64,000 nt of DNA, taken from contig VZSF01006823.1 in assembly GCA_013398295.1 (NCBI GenBank), forward strand, positions 537,130 through 601,129. Reading direction: 5' to 3'. Positions 37,860 through 49,026 of the stretch are shown piece by piece. Numbering within the stretch: position 1 is the stretch's first letter; every line of letters begins with the position of its first letter. The DNA comes from Chionis minor. Its lineage: Eukaryota; Chordata; Aves; Charadriiformes; Chionididae. Both the position numbers and the translations under genes were made by a program. The notes below the pieces were generated by a model, which did no database searches, was not told the origin of the DNA, and saw nothing but the letters and a program-made list of their open reading frames with translations.

Positions 37860-38075
37860 CAGAGTTTTAAAGCCCTGCACAAATCTGGGCACAGGCTTGT
37901 GAAAGAGAACTAGCAAAGGCTCGGCATGGCGTTGTTCTGTTCCGCTTTTAGGTGCAATTTTATCCATTGCTGCAGCTGGCTGTTCCTCTTTTAACAGCCA
38001 GGCTCTTCAGACCATGTGCTTAGGATAGCTTGTAAATTGCCAGGCTAGATACAGATGATTGTGTCTGGCAGAATG
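37860..38075. promoter_or_regulatory. Enhancer-like block with a 9-bp inverted repeat
   Basis: This complex repeat-free sequence contains a perfect inverted repeat: CTGGCTGTT at 37976-37984 and AACAGCCAG at 37993-38001 with an 8-nt loop. E-box-like CAGCTG and the NF1-like half sites TGGC/GCCA occur within it. The role is inferred. Confidence 0.25.
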
Positions 38076-39754
38076 TCTTTATGGTGTCGGTGGTAAAGGA
38101 AAAGCATATGTAATGCTATAGAATGCTGCTGGAAATATGATAGCTGGCTGGTGCCTCGTGCCATCTATGATCCAAGTGGTGGTGGTTCTGCAGTGACAGT
38201 CTGCTTGGTATTGGTTTTAAGCTATTTTTCCCTTAGAAGTGGCAAGCCTGATGGATCTCTAAAAGAAACTTGAAGAGAATTTAAGACAGATGAACCCTGG
38301 AGAGTTTTTTTGGCTCGAGATTATTAGGGTGATTAAATCTGAAAGCACCTCTGCTCTGTGCTAGCACCAGTTGCTACTGAGATATCTACACAAAGCTGCT
38401 GAAGAAAGGTTGATAAAAGGGTGACAAAAAGGAAAATGGGTGGTTTCTTAGATATATTGGGAGATCAAGACAGAGTTTTGAGGGTCTACTCTCATCAGGA
38501 AGAAGATGAAATGCAAGTGAGGTGCTCTACATGGTGTCACGTGGAGATCTCAGGGAAGCATGTGGCAGTAAAGCGAAGTCATCAGGGAACCAAGTTCAAA
38601 GCAGTGGCTTGGTACAGCATCCGTGTTCAGCACAGAGAACCTCAGCCTTCCTCATTCAACATCCTCAAACTAACAAAGTTTCTTGACTCAGTAACTGCCA
38701 CTTTTGCACACCATTGATTCAGCCACGTGGCAAATCGTAGTCAGACAGAAAGGGCAACGTTACAATGAACTGTGCTCACCCCAGCTCTCTTTGGAAAATA
38801 GGTAGATATGAAAGATCATAAACACATTGAACACATGGAGTGCCTGAAACTGTTTTCCTTTTGGCCATCTTTCTTTTATCAAGATGAGTTGACGATTTAA
38901 GATCTCCTTATCCTTGGCAAACAGGAAACTTCATCATCTTTTGGTGTATTCTAACCTAATCATATTGTAAATTTTTGTTTGATCTGTAGCCTCTAAGGTG
39001 TCACTCGTTGATGTATAAACAAATTCACATTTTGAAATGAAAAGTTGGTTGTACTAGGAAAAAAACTAAGGATTGCAGTGCTTAACTCTGTTAGTGCCGT
39101 ACGTAACTCCGCTTGGCCAGTTTAATTAGTGTTTCCCTTGGTTAGGAAGCCCATTGCTGAGGGAAGATGCAGAATGTGCCATGATCTCTCCTCCGGCGGT
39201 GGGACAGGGGCTCACGCCTGTGACCGAGCACGCCGGCTTTGTACGGCCTTGCTGATGAAGTGAAGGGATCGTGTGCTGCTGGCTCTGAAGTGAAAACAAT
39301 TACTCTGAAATCTCAGAGCTTCCTTAGAAATGTAAAAAAATGGGGTGGGAGCATAAGTTAATTGTGCTTTTACACACTGTTATACTTGTCACTGTGCCAG
39401 ACTCTACATTTCTTCCAAGGGTGAAATGAAAACTCCAAATTCATGTGGTTATGAAACAATTTCAGTATGAGCACTCAGCAAAGAATTATAAAGTGGGAAA
39501 GACACAGTCCTGTGTCACAGCTGGTTGAGAAGGGTCTGAATTGATCAAGGCTTCATCCAGCTTGGAGGAGCCTCTTGGAGTGTATTGAAACCATTCTACA
39601 TCTGTATGTTGAATGTGCATAAGGTACTGCAGAAAAGCTGATTTGTTATGACATTTCTTTGATTAGGAGATGAGGCAACTGGCAGAAGGCATCACCATCA
39701 TTCCAAGAAATCTCATTTCTCTGCAACTGGAGATTTAGAAAATTAATCTGGTTT

Positions 39755-39775
39755 GCCCTGATTTACACCAGAAAA
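39755..39775. repeat. Possible fragment of the same palindromic repeat type
   Basis: The short match 'gccctgatttacaccag' at 39755-39771 resembles the arm sequence seen in old palindromic sauropsid repeats. It is too short to be certain. Confidence 0.2.
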
Positions 39776-40151
39776 AATTCATACATTGGAAACTGGGCAA
39801 GGCCAGAAATCATTGGCACTGCAGGGGACTTCTGGAGAAATAATGACTGCACTGGGAGACCTTGATGAACAAGAACCAAACACCATTTTCTCTCCCACAG
39901 TAATGGACTGAGGTACCTGAAGGCCTTTGTGAGCTAAGCTGGGGTCAGCCCCACTTTGTTTTACTCCTGAGATGGAGGGAGTGCAATGCCATTTTAAAAT
40001 AACGTTATTAACCCTTGTGATTTCATCCTGGACCACGTGTACTTCATAGACTGTAATTGCAAGGTCAGTCCTGATATGCATCACCATGAAAGGAGAACCA
40101 GTTCTAAAAAAGTATCTCATTGGACAAAGAGTGTTTTGCTTATTTTTGTTA

Positions 40152-40163
40152 CTAGAGGTAAGT
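40152..40163 (+). other. Isolated consensus 5' splice-site-like signal
   Basis: TACTAGAG|GTAAGTCA matches the donor consensus very well. The nearest upstream AG with any pyrimidines (ggaccacgtgtacttcatag, ending near 40050) is weak. It is recorded because the donor match is strong, but no exon is claimed. Confidence 0.2.
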
Positions 40164-40324
40164 CAAGGGGGGGAAAAAATGCAGAAGGAGGTGGTCAAAA
40201 TACCCTGAGGCTAAATCTAAACTGGAGCGAACCCATTTTAAAAACTTGAGAACGCCTAAAGTTAGCACATGCAAATCTACTCTTTTAGATAGATACGCTC
40301 AAATTCGTAAAGATGTGTCGTAGC

Positions 40325-40392
40325 CAAAGTCTCACTTGGGTGCTTAACTCCCATTGATAACACCATGTGCTAATTCAGGCACCCAGGTTTCT
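40325..40392. repeat. Possible remnant of a palindromic repeat
   Basis: 'gggtgcttaactcccattga' (40337-40356) and 'attcaggcacccaggttt' nearby form two imperfect arms around a short centre. They resemble the 'ggtgcctaactcccattga' motif of old sauropsid palindromic repeats. The remembered consensus is the only support. Confidence 0.25.
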
Positions 40393-40980
40393 GCGTAATG
40401 TTCTTACTATGAAGAACAGTTGGTCTTGAGGGAAAACATTTACATAAATGACAGCTATTTTCAGGAAAATGAAGAGTACTGGGTGAAAAAGGAGGTTTTG
40501 ACATTGTGTGAAATATGGGGTTTACACACAGTAGTTTTTGCTGTGTGTATATAAATGGGTGATTTACCATATATTGATTCACACGCCATTTGTAAGCGTC
40601 TAATTTATTTATTTATAGAGATGTATGGAAACCATGGTTTGAAAAGCAGTTTGAATAACATCTGGTATGTCAACAATGTAACCTTTCAATTTACTTGTTG
40701 GTGAAAATGTCAATATAATGAACCTGAACTCAGCATTGGTTTACACAAATTTCCTGGCAGACAAAGCAGTAATGATTTGCATGTCAGTGCAAGTGACATG
40801 TGCCCTCCAGTTTTGAGTAGTTTACACAGCTAAGAGGTATAAAAAGGGTAGAGCACATGGCGGGTTCCTTACGTACTTACGCTGTCAGTACAAATTGCGT
40901 GTATTTGTGTGGTGTGAAACATTTCATCTCGACTTCCAATTTTTCAAAAGCGTCCGTTGATTTTTCACTGAAACGGCTTC

Positions 40981-41009
40981 TTTTTTTTTTTTTTTTTTTT
41001 TTTTTTTTN
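40981..41009. repeat. Poly-T tract ending in an ambiguous base
   Basis: T28 (40981-41008) followed by N at 41009. This is the second place in the window where a single N abuts a long A/T homopolymer. Confidence 0.95.
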
Positions 41010-41805
41010 AATTGCAGACCTGAAGGTGACTTTAGATCCTGGTAGCATGTAATCCATGAGCATATTCTTGGATGCATATTGTTTCAATTACTTTTACAGT
41101 TTATGTGTTTTCTACAGGCAAAGATACTGGACTGGGATGTGATAGAGGAATCTAGTGGATTCTTGATTGTTCTTAATCATATGCCAACAGGAATGGAAAC
41201 AATAAAATATTGTTTATACCTCTCATATTAGCGTCTGTACTACACAGGTCACATAAAGCACATAGCGTTTTTTTGACTCTGTGACTTGTTGTCTGACACT
41301 TTTGAAGTAGGGAAGTAATAAATGCTGTTGATAACCAAATAGCAAAAAACCTCACTTAAGCGTAGAATTGAAATCCATTGATGGCATCAGTTGTTCCTCC
41401 GTGGATGTAGGGAGTTTAGGTCTGCACAGAGAAGTCGTTGCCCTGTTCCTCTCACCAAACCCTCCTGTAAAGACAGGAGACCTGGTCTTAGAAAAGCGTC
41501 TCCAAACACGTCAGCCTTGAGTTTCAGTGCGTGATGTGACAGTGGTGGTATTCCCAGCGGGCTGCCAGTGGCAGCAGGACCCCGCCTGGGTCCCTGTGCA
41601 GAGCAGCTTTGCTGCCCCTCCGTTTGCCTTCGCAGAGGAAGGACATGGGGCTGACAGGACAGGTTATCTCCTTCCTCCCATCTGCCTTCCTCTCCTCCCC
41701 TGGCTCTCCACCCCAAAGATCTGCTTTGTGGTTTGGATTTCAATCAAGCTACCCAAAAAAGGTGGAGGAGGGAAGGAGACAGTTACTTAACCACTTTGCG
41801 CTTGA

Positions 41806-41822
41806 TTTTTCTTTTTTTTTTT

Positions 41823-41861
<39 letters not shown>
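41806..41861. repeat. Long poly-T tract
   Basis: T5, C, T11, CC, then T37 (41825-41861). On the - strand it would be a poly-A tail, but the sequence to its right shows no recognisable retrocopy. Confidence 0.95.
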
Positions 41862-41862
<1 letters not shown>

Positions 41863-42719
41863 TTTTAAAGAACCAGATGCTATCTGTTTCCCATTGTTCT
41901 GCCCACACTATCCAGTTGGGATCTGATTTGGGTGGTGCATGTCGGTATGTGTGAGGGAGAGGGTCACCGGGAAAGCTTTGTGCATCTGTTATTATCTGAT
42001 AGCTTTGAAAAAAACCCCGTGTACAACCCCACACTTGCAGCTAGGAAAAGGAGATTTCACCAGGTTTTCCAGAGCTTTCATTGTTTGTGGGAGGTTTCTA
42101 GTATCTAGACCGAACACACAGACTGAGCCAATGCCGACCGTTTGTGAAAGCTTCTAAGTTTTTTTAAATCATTCTATTCTACTGGCTACATACATTTTCT
42201 ATTTGTTCTTTATTAATATTTCCTTTATATGGTTAAAAAATTGTTGTCAGGTGATATTTTTCTTTTAACCCAGTTGGCCAAACTCCATCACAGGAGCCCG
42301 CAGCACACGCAGTGGCCCTGGAGGAGATGCATGTCCCAGCCCTCTGCAGTTCCTGGGTGGGAGGAGACCCTGGATCAGAGCTGCCCCACGTCTCCCTCAA
42401 ATTCAGTTTCCACTTAAGGAAATACAGACCAGAAAGGATCCGCAGTGACATCCAACAGGTATCCTGACCAGGGTGCCCAGCATGGGAGACTTGCAGTGGA
42501 GTGCCCTTTCCCGGCAGTCTGGGCAGATCCTGAGATCCTCTCAGATTTTCCAAGGTTTGATGATCTCATTTTTTAATAATTTCTTCAAAAATCACATGAA
42601 CTGTTTGTGCGACACTTGTGATTGTAATACCAAAACAGCAAAATATTTTATTAATACATAACATGCTTTAAGCAAAGGCTATTTTAGCCTGGGCCTTTTT
42701 AGCAAAACAAAGAAATTCA

Positions 42720-42744
42720 GCATCTTATCTGGCAGATAAGATGC
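42720..42744. promoter_or_regulatory. Perfect inverted GATA palindrome
   Basis: GCATCTTATCT (42720-42730), spacer GGC, AGATAAGATGC (42734-42744) is an 11-bp perfect inverted repeat. Each arm holds an AGATAAG GATA-factor site, so two sites face each other about 5 bp apart. GATA factors with two zinc fingers can bind palindromic sites; whether this one is occupied is unknown. Confidence 0.55.
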
Positions 42745-43001
42745 ATCTGAAACTGCATAGGAGAGAGCCGCTATAAAGGTTATGGGGGAAAGAAGGGAGT
42801 GCTGGAGAATATTGGACAGGGCACGACAGGACAGGACTGATAAGAAATATATGTATTTGTAGCGAGGTAATACATAAACATCACTAATTGTATAAAGGAA
42901 ATATAACGAAGGACCTTATTGGCTGATGTGAGGGCTTGGGGTTTTTTTAATGTACCTAAACAATAACAAAACTACTATAAATATCTGAATGGTGCTGAAG
43001 T

Positions 43002-43034
43002 TTATGTATGTATGTATTTATTTATTTATTTATT
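43002..43034. repeat. Compound (TATG)n(TATT)n microsatellite
   Basis: Three TATG units pass into about five TATT units. Confidence 0.93.
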
Positions 43035-43425
43035 CACTGCTTAGCCGGGGACTCCTGCTGAGTTTTCCCTCCAGCTGTGTCGACTCGGGACCCCATCTAA
43101 CCGGGGCTCTGTGTAATGTTACATACAACACAGAGCATTATTTAGAGTCCCAGGCACACTTCCCATTGCATTGAAATAAAATGGAGTTCTTACAGGTCAT
43201 GTCGCTGGCCTAGCTGGTACAGTGCTCTAAAGTTCTTTCCCCTTTCCTCCCTTTGTTGGGCATTCGTTCTTTTTCTTCATCTGGATTGGAAAATGAGGAC
43301 ATGACTGAGCTGAAGCCCTAATCCCATCAAGTTTCTTTGTTGCGTAGCCAAAACCTGCTCGACTCTCTTTCCCTCTACTGTATTTTTACTGTAATGTTAA
43401 CTTTCTCTGCTTCTTGTTGACACAG

Positions 43426-43459
43426 ATGGAAGCAACGCGTTTAACTGCGAAAACAAAAG
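43426..43459 (+). other. Candidate 34-nt microexon
   Basis: A 34-nt segment is bracketed by excellent splice signals. Upstream is a branch-like TGTTAAC near 43395, a long pyrimidine-rich tract (ctttctctgcttcttgttg) and CAG at 43423-43425, with no other AG for roughly 75 nt upstream. Downstream is GTAAGTAA at 43460. Two of three frames are open: one reads M-E-A-T-R-F-N-C-E-N-K and the other W-K-Q-R-V-L-T-A-K-T-K. The length is not a multiple of three, so inclusion would shift the frame of a coding transcript. I do not recognise the peptide. It could be a lncRNA exon, a microexon of a gene whose other exons are outside the window, or a chance pseudo-exon. Confidence 0.4.
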
Positions 43460-44642
43460 TAAGTAACGGCATCTACAGAACTTCAGCAGGTTCGTGCAGC
43501 CTCTTTTCTGTGACCTCTGGTTTCTCAGCTTTTAAGACTAAATTTTAGCTGCTTGGCTGGAGACACCTGGAAAGGTGTGAAGCCCTCGAGTACCCACTTG
43601 ACCATTCTTCGTTTTAATGCTTGTTGATGTTTCCTGCTTTTTCACGCTCTGAACTATTAACAATGCAAGAAAGTGCTTCTCTGGCTACAAAAATGCCATC
43701 ATATCAGGTAATCTCCTGCTGCTGCAGACAGCAGTCACCTGTGGGTGCACACGAGCTGGCTTTTGGGTGGGTGCTCAGCCCACCACCCGCTTTTCAGAGG
43801 CTGCAAAGCGCCCGGCAGCACGTGCCCGTCCAGGAGAACAGCTTTTATATTCTCAGAAATGCACAAGGGCTGGAAGCAGAGCTGCTGATTAACGTGTATT
43901 TGGAGGGGAAGGTCTAGCAGCCACCTCCAAGTGCTTTCACTTGTGCTAGGAAGGCAAAGAGGAATGGCTAGAGGAGAATTTGGCATGACTGGAAATGAGG
44001 TGGGGAAGAGAATAACAACAAAATAAAAAAGCATAGGGCAACAGTTAAGTTTAGAGGAGAGGCTCATACGGGGTTGAGTTTCGTTTTAAGGTTCTGATTT
44101 AGCTGAGCTGAGCATGGCATCAGCTGAAATTCAGAATGAAACTAGGACACAAACTTAATTGCAAAACCAGCTGAAACCACAGGACGCAGTCACAGAAAAT
44201 TTTCACTCGTTTGAGGCTGGCATAGGGTTTCACTCTGAGCTTCAGCAGGAGGGTTTGGGGCCCCCAAAATGGATTCAGGGAGTTAAAATTCATCTGCTTT
44301 CCCAAATTCAACCCTGGACTAGCAGAAGTATTGAGGGGGCTGATTAGAGAGCATCCACACACGTAGGAGTGACGACTGGCTTGCACGTTGCTTTTCCAAC
44401 TAACAGTGAGATTTGCAGGGCATATGTTGTAACTCTTGGTGTAAACAGATATGGTCATCCCAAAATACCTCTGTTCGATGCCATGGCGATGAGTGACACA
44501 GAAAAGAGGTAGGTCAACTGCTGTTCCTCTTGCAAAAAAAATTAACCGAGAACCTCAGACCTCCTGAGGCCGGCCAGTGGCAGCGCTCGCGCTGTTCTTG
44601 TGATTGTCAACTGTTGATGGCCGATTCCTGGAAATAACCAGG

Positions 44643-44665
44643 GAGAGAGAGAGAGAGAGAGAGAG
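44643..44665. repeat. (GA)n microsatellite
   Basis: Perfect GA run of 23 nt. Confidence 0.95.
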
Positions 44666-46249
44666 GCCTGTGCCTAACATGAACAGGCTTGTGGTTGCGT
44701 TGACAAAGCCAAAACAACAGCTTAAAGCCAGTCATTCCAGCAGTATCACTCCCTCGCCTGTCACTGTCTCTCAGCTGCTCCCTAGGAGAATATCTTCTGC
44801 TACAGACATTTATCTCACTTCGGATTTCACTCCTTCTGCCGCTATACTGGTTTTTTTTTTCTATAAAGGCAGACTTTTTCTGCCTCTCAGGAGCCTGAAG
44901 CGTACTTTTTCCTGTGCTAGATGCAGACAGGAATCCTGCGGGATGGGTTGAGGCTGAGGGAGGTGTTGCACAGAGGGATGCTTACCCTGAGCCATCGGGG
45001 AGTCCCTCCCCTTTGCTCCGACTCCCTTGTTGCAACAGGGGCAAAGATGCGCAGGGGAGAAGCCGCGGAGTTTTTGCTGCTTCGTAGTGTTTCAGAAAGC
45101 CAAAAATTTCTGAGGATGGGAAATGTGTTGTTTCAGCACTAAACTGTGCTCTCCTTGGGTATCCCATAGGGCGTAGGATTTTCAGGAGGTCCGATGCTGT
45201 GCGCGCTGGGGGAAGCTGAGGGTCTGCTGCAAAGCCTGTTTGTAGCAGGAAAATGGTTGCTGCGGGGCTGAGCGGGGGTTTGGGCAGCAGAGAGGTGAAT
45301 CCTGCTGCTGGGGTAGGCGAACTGTTGAAACATGCAGGTTTTTCTGGTGCCTTTGGCATTTGGAGTTAATGGGTTTGAAACCAGACTTTTCACTTCTGCT
45401 TTTCCATGTGCGCGCTCCGTGTGATGCACGTATGGTGTGGTGTTTTGCAATCGGTAGATTTCCCCATCAGGTTTGGTTTGTTTCTCTCATTTTTACAAGG
45501 GATGAACGGGATATCACTTCTGGGCAAAACACTCAGTAGTATACTGGGGGGGTGGAATCCAAGAAAAATAGTATCTGAATGTTATTTGTCTTACAAGCAA
45601 GCACATGTAGGCGTTTATTATTTCTGAAGGCTCTCTTGTCAATCGCACATTGAACAATCGTGACATCTGTTGCAAGTTATTGTCCCCCAGAGTTGTTTCA
45701 CACGGTTTGGAGTTTGCTTTTTTTTTTTTCATCCACCACAAATAAAGCCCAGAATTATCTCCCTGTGCCCACAGGGGCGAGCAGGAACCTCCTGGGAAAG
45801 TGCTGCAGGCTCCAAGGAGGTGGGGAGGTTTAGCAGAACAGGGTGTTTGGGTCCTCTCTGCCTTACTACCATGGGTTGAGTGGTGAACCCCGCAGTTCAC
45901 AGTGTGAAGGGGAACCCCACTGAGGTCCACAAGAGATGAGACAATTCATTAAAACAAAACCAGAGACTGAGTGCAAACGCTGACCTGCAGCTCCAAACCT
46001 TCTGAGCTGTCATCCTGGGCTGCATCGGGGGTCCGTGCGTCGGTGTTCGCAGGTTTGTGTGTTGCGGACATCTCCCATGTGGCTGCTGGGAGCTGGGGAG
46101 GCCACAGCCAAGTCGGCTTTCCCTTTCAGGCTGTCCGCCCTTATCAGGGAAGAAATACTGTCTGTTTGTTTAGGTGAGATATTAGTCTGCCCCTGGAGCT
46201 CCAGGTCACTGTAAATGTAACACAAGCCCTATTTCCTGTTAGGAAAGGG

Positions 46250-46420
46250 GAAAAAATATGCCTGTGAATTGTCTCTGATGTGCTGCCAATTGTCAGAGAA
46301 GATTCAATTTGGTGGAGAATTACTGTGCTCTTAAAGAGCTGCACTGGCGACAGAGATTTAGGGCAGCCGCTCCTGCCAGAAATGGGAGATTTGTCTTTAA
46401 TTTCCATAAAACCAGAGTTG
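46250..46420. promoter_or_regulatory. Enhancer-like block
   Basis: Sequence such as 'gtgaattgtctctgatgtgc', 'tgccaattgtcagagaagat', 'tcaatttggtggagaattac' and 'cttaaagagctgcactggcg' has two near-identical GAATTGTCT/CAATTGTCA elements about 20 bp apart. Regulatory role is inferred. Confidence 0.25.
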
Positions 46421-46694
46421 TGACTGGTAGCAAGTTGCCCCTCCACATTACTGGAGGAGAAGCAAATGGCTTGGAGGGGAGGTTCGAGTTAACAGGACTG
46501 TTCTGGGATGCGAAAGGGATGCCTGCATGTGGTTGACGGGCAGAGCCTGCAGGGAGGGCTGGGCAGGGATTTGGGGTAAGGCTGGCAGGTGCCGGGGCAA
46601 AGCTTTCTGTCAACGCTCCGCTATGATAAAGGAGAAATGGCATTTTCTTGACACCTAGCCAATAAACCGGATCAAAAGAGACAAGAAGTTGCTC

Positions 46695-46710
46695 TGTGTG
46701 TGTGTGTGTG
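46695..46710. repeat. (TG)8 microsatellite
   Basis: Perfect TG run. Confidence 0.92.
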
Positions 46711-47819
46711 ATGCACACATGTGTTCACTGCTAATCCAATAAAGCAAATATGTGACCTGTGGAATGACCCAAAACTGCTACAATAAATAGTGCTATAGAT
46801 CACTCATATATTTCCCTTTCTTTTGCATTTCCTTTATCAAGGCCAATTTCAGCTGTCATCTAAGTGGGGCATGCTTTCCACAAACACAGTGCCGTGTGGA
46901 CAGGCAAACCAAAGTCACCCATTTGGTCTCTTTTATGATATAAAAAAAACCCCGCACAGCCCAAAAACTTGCGATGAAATGGTTTCCCCTTATTTGTCAT
47001 TATGTTTATTGCAAAGAGTAACAACTTAGGCTTGGGTAAAGGTCCAGTGCACTTAAGTAAAAATGGTGTTGACAGAATGTTCTAAGCAACATCCTTGTCT
47101 TCAGAAACATTCATCCTCTAAAGTTCCCATGGCAAAGAAATTAATAATAAAAAAAAAGTCTATGGACTGTGTCCCATGAGACTGCCTGTATGTTAACAGG
47201 CTACCAAACAGGCTCTTTGCAATCTGGCATTCCTCGGTGTGGCCAGGTGCTGGTGACGAACCTTCCCCAGAAGAGACCATCTTCTTCATGTTAACCGTAG
47301 TGACGCAGCACTTGTTAAATAAAAGCTGTATAGTCCATAAAAATAACCTTAAAGAGACTTCACTTTTATTTAGCTTACTACTACAGCAAACTTAAGCAAA
47401 GCTTGCTCAGTGATTGGAAGGAAACCAGAAGAAATGCGGAAAAAGCAGTGTTGAAGAAGGCAGAGGATTTAAGTCGCGCTCTTTTGCCATCTGGTCCCCT
47501 CTCCTGCTTGTTATTACAGAGCTGGTGGAGCGATTGGTGTGATTCCCCCAGTGCCCGGCACTTTCCTTCTCTCTGCGGTACGTACAGGTAGAAGGCACAG
47601 TTTAACCACTATCTCTCGATCTACGGGCACTCGCCCTGGTAATGCCTGAGTATCTGACTGAATCAGCTGGGGCACGCCTAGCATCAGCAAAATTATCCTC
47701 CCTGCGGTCCTTTGGAATAGGGTAAGCTACTCCTGTGCTACGGTCCAGGCTTCCAGGCAACGCTGTGGAGATTTAACATGTTCTCTCCAGCCATTTTTAA
47801 AATTCATCGAGGTTTTTCC

Positions 47820-47965
47820 TGGGGCGCTGGAGCTCGGTGGGGTGGGTGAACCTGCGCCGACGGGCTGCTGGATTGCAGCAGTGGTACAAAGCGCCCGTGC
47901 ACGCTGCCGTGGCCACCCTGCCGGGATCTTCCCGGCCCTTCGACTTTGCCCAGAAGTGCCGCCTT
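47820..47965. other. CpG-rich islet
   Basis: About 14 CpGs occur in 145 bp (cctgcgccgacgggct, aaagcgcccgtgcacgctgc). Overlapping - strand frames of 122 and 93 codons pass through it but look like GC-driven chance frames. Confidence 0.45.
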
Positions 47966-48589
47966 CTGTGCTAGGAGCACAGAAGCTGCTCCTAGCATAA
48001 ATGTGTGTTTCTGTCCTCCTCCTTTCACTGTGCTTCTGTGTTTCAGAGTAATGCCGTTGCAGGCAGGAAAAAAAAAATAAATCAAAATGCATCATTTTAT
48101 TTCATCAAACGCTGCTTAACAGAGATGTGGGATGAGAAGTCGGCGCTGCAGCCCAAACCGTGTGGCTGCAAGGCTGGTGGCTTCTCCGTTAGGCATTGCG
48201 ATCACTGCGTCGTGCTGATGGCCCTCCCTCGCTGTCCCTGTCCCTCTCCCTCTCAAAGGTTTGCCATCCCCATCCTTGGCTTTTGAAAGAGCGGGTTAGC
48301 TGATGGTTGCTCTCTTGTTCCTTCTGCCTTTTGCTGGCTGCCTCCGAAACACGTGCCCGCATTAGGCTCCTCGTACTTTCCCTTGTTGCATCTCTGCTGC
48401 AGTATAATATACGTATTTTATACAAATATGAATATTTCATACATTTATACTAAAGTTTAGGGAAACAAGTGAGTGAGCATCAGTTTTGCACAAAATGAAG
48501 GTGTGGGGAAGAAACCAAATTGTTGGGAAAGGCCCCCCTTTCTGTCTCCTTTTGCCTATGTTCAGAAATCTCCTTTAAAGATGGCTCCT

Positions 48590-48840
48590 TCTTTCCAGTC
48601 ACCCTAAATCCTATTAATCCCTTTTGTTATTTTAGTCAATTGAAAAATATGCCATTATTGCTTGAGGAAGTTTGAGATCCACTTTGAAAGGGTAAAATGG
48701 ACTTAATCTGTTTCTTGTGTGATAAATCCACTTTAAGCTTCTTGGTCTGTCTGCACCGAAGATGTCAAAATTTAATGCTTTAAAATCAATCTAAGTGATA
48801 GGTCTTTTAATATACTTTCTAGCCTAACACTCTCAAATAC
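48590..48840. promoter_or_regulatory. Enhancer-like AT-rich block
   Basis: The segment carries 'aatcctattaatcccttttg' (an OTX/BCD-like TAATCC core), 'tagtcaattgaaaaatatgc', 'gtgataaatccactttaagc' and 'taaaatcaatctaagtgata'. It is repeat-free and AT-rich. Inferred only. Confidence 0.25.
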
Positions 48841-48976
48841 TTCCTACATTTGCAAACATATATTCACAGAAGCCTGGTACCGGTTAGGGCGTAGGTGGGT
48901 GTATCTGAAATACCCAGGGAAAAAGCATCTGCCACAACGGTGTCATGAACTGTTGGGAAAAACAACTATTACTCAC

Positions 48977-49026
48977 CAAATCTAGGATCCAGTTCCTGGG
49001 GAAACGACAATTTCTCCTGAAAACAC
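48977..49026 (-). other. Candidate 50-nt exon on the minus strand
   Basis: On the - strand an acceptor (actttaccctgcag) precedes a 50-nt segment followed by TTTG|GTGAGTAA. Two frames are open; one reads C-F-Q-E-K-L-S-F-P-Q-E-L-D-P-R-F. The pyrimidine tract is short. It could be chance, as there is no neighbouring - strand exon with similar support. Confidence 0.2.

Larger units (their letters stand above)
29681..40980. other. Non-coding stretch, no gene recognised
   Basis: About 11 kb of mostly featureless sequence. It contains (TC)14, two small inverted repeats, a near-repeat 'caagatctcaaattcaaaat'/'tcaagatctctgac' at about 32239-32272, possible palindromic-repeat fragments and one enhancer-like block. 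The longest frame (132 codons, 32170-32568 +) has no recognisable domain. Confidence 0.65.
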
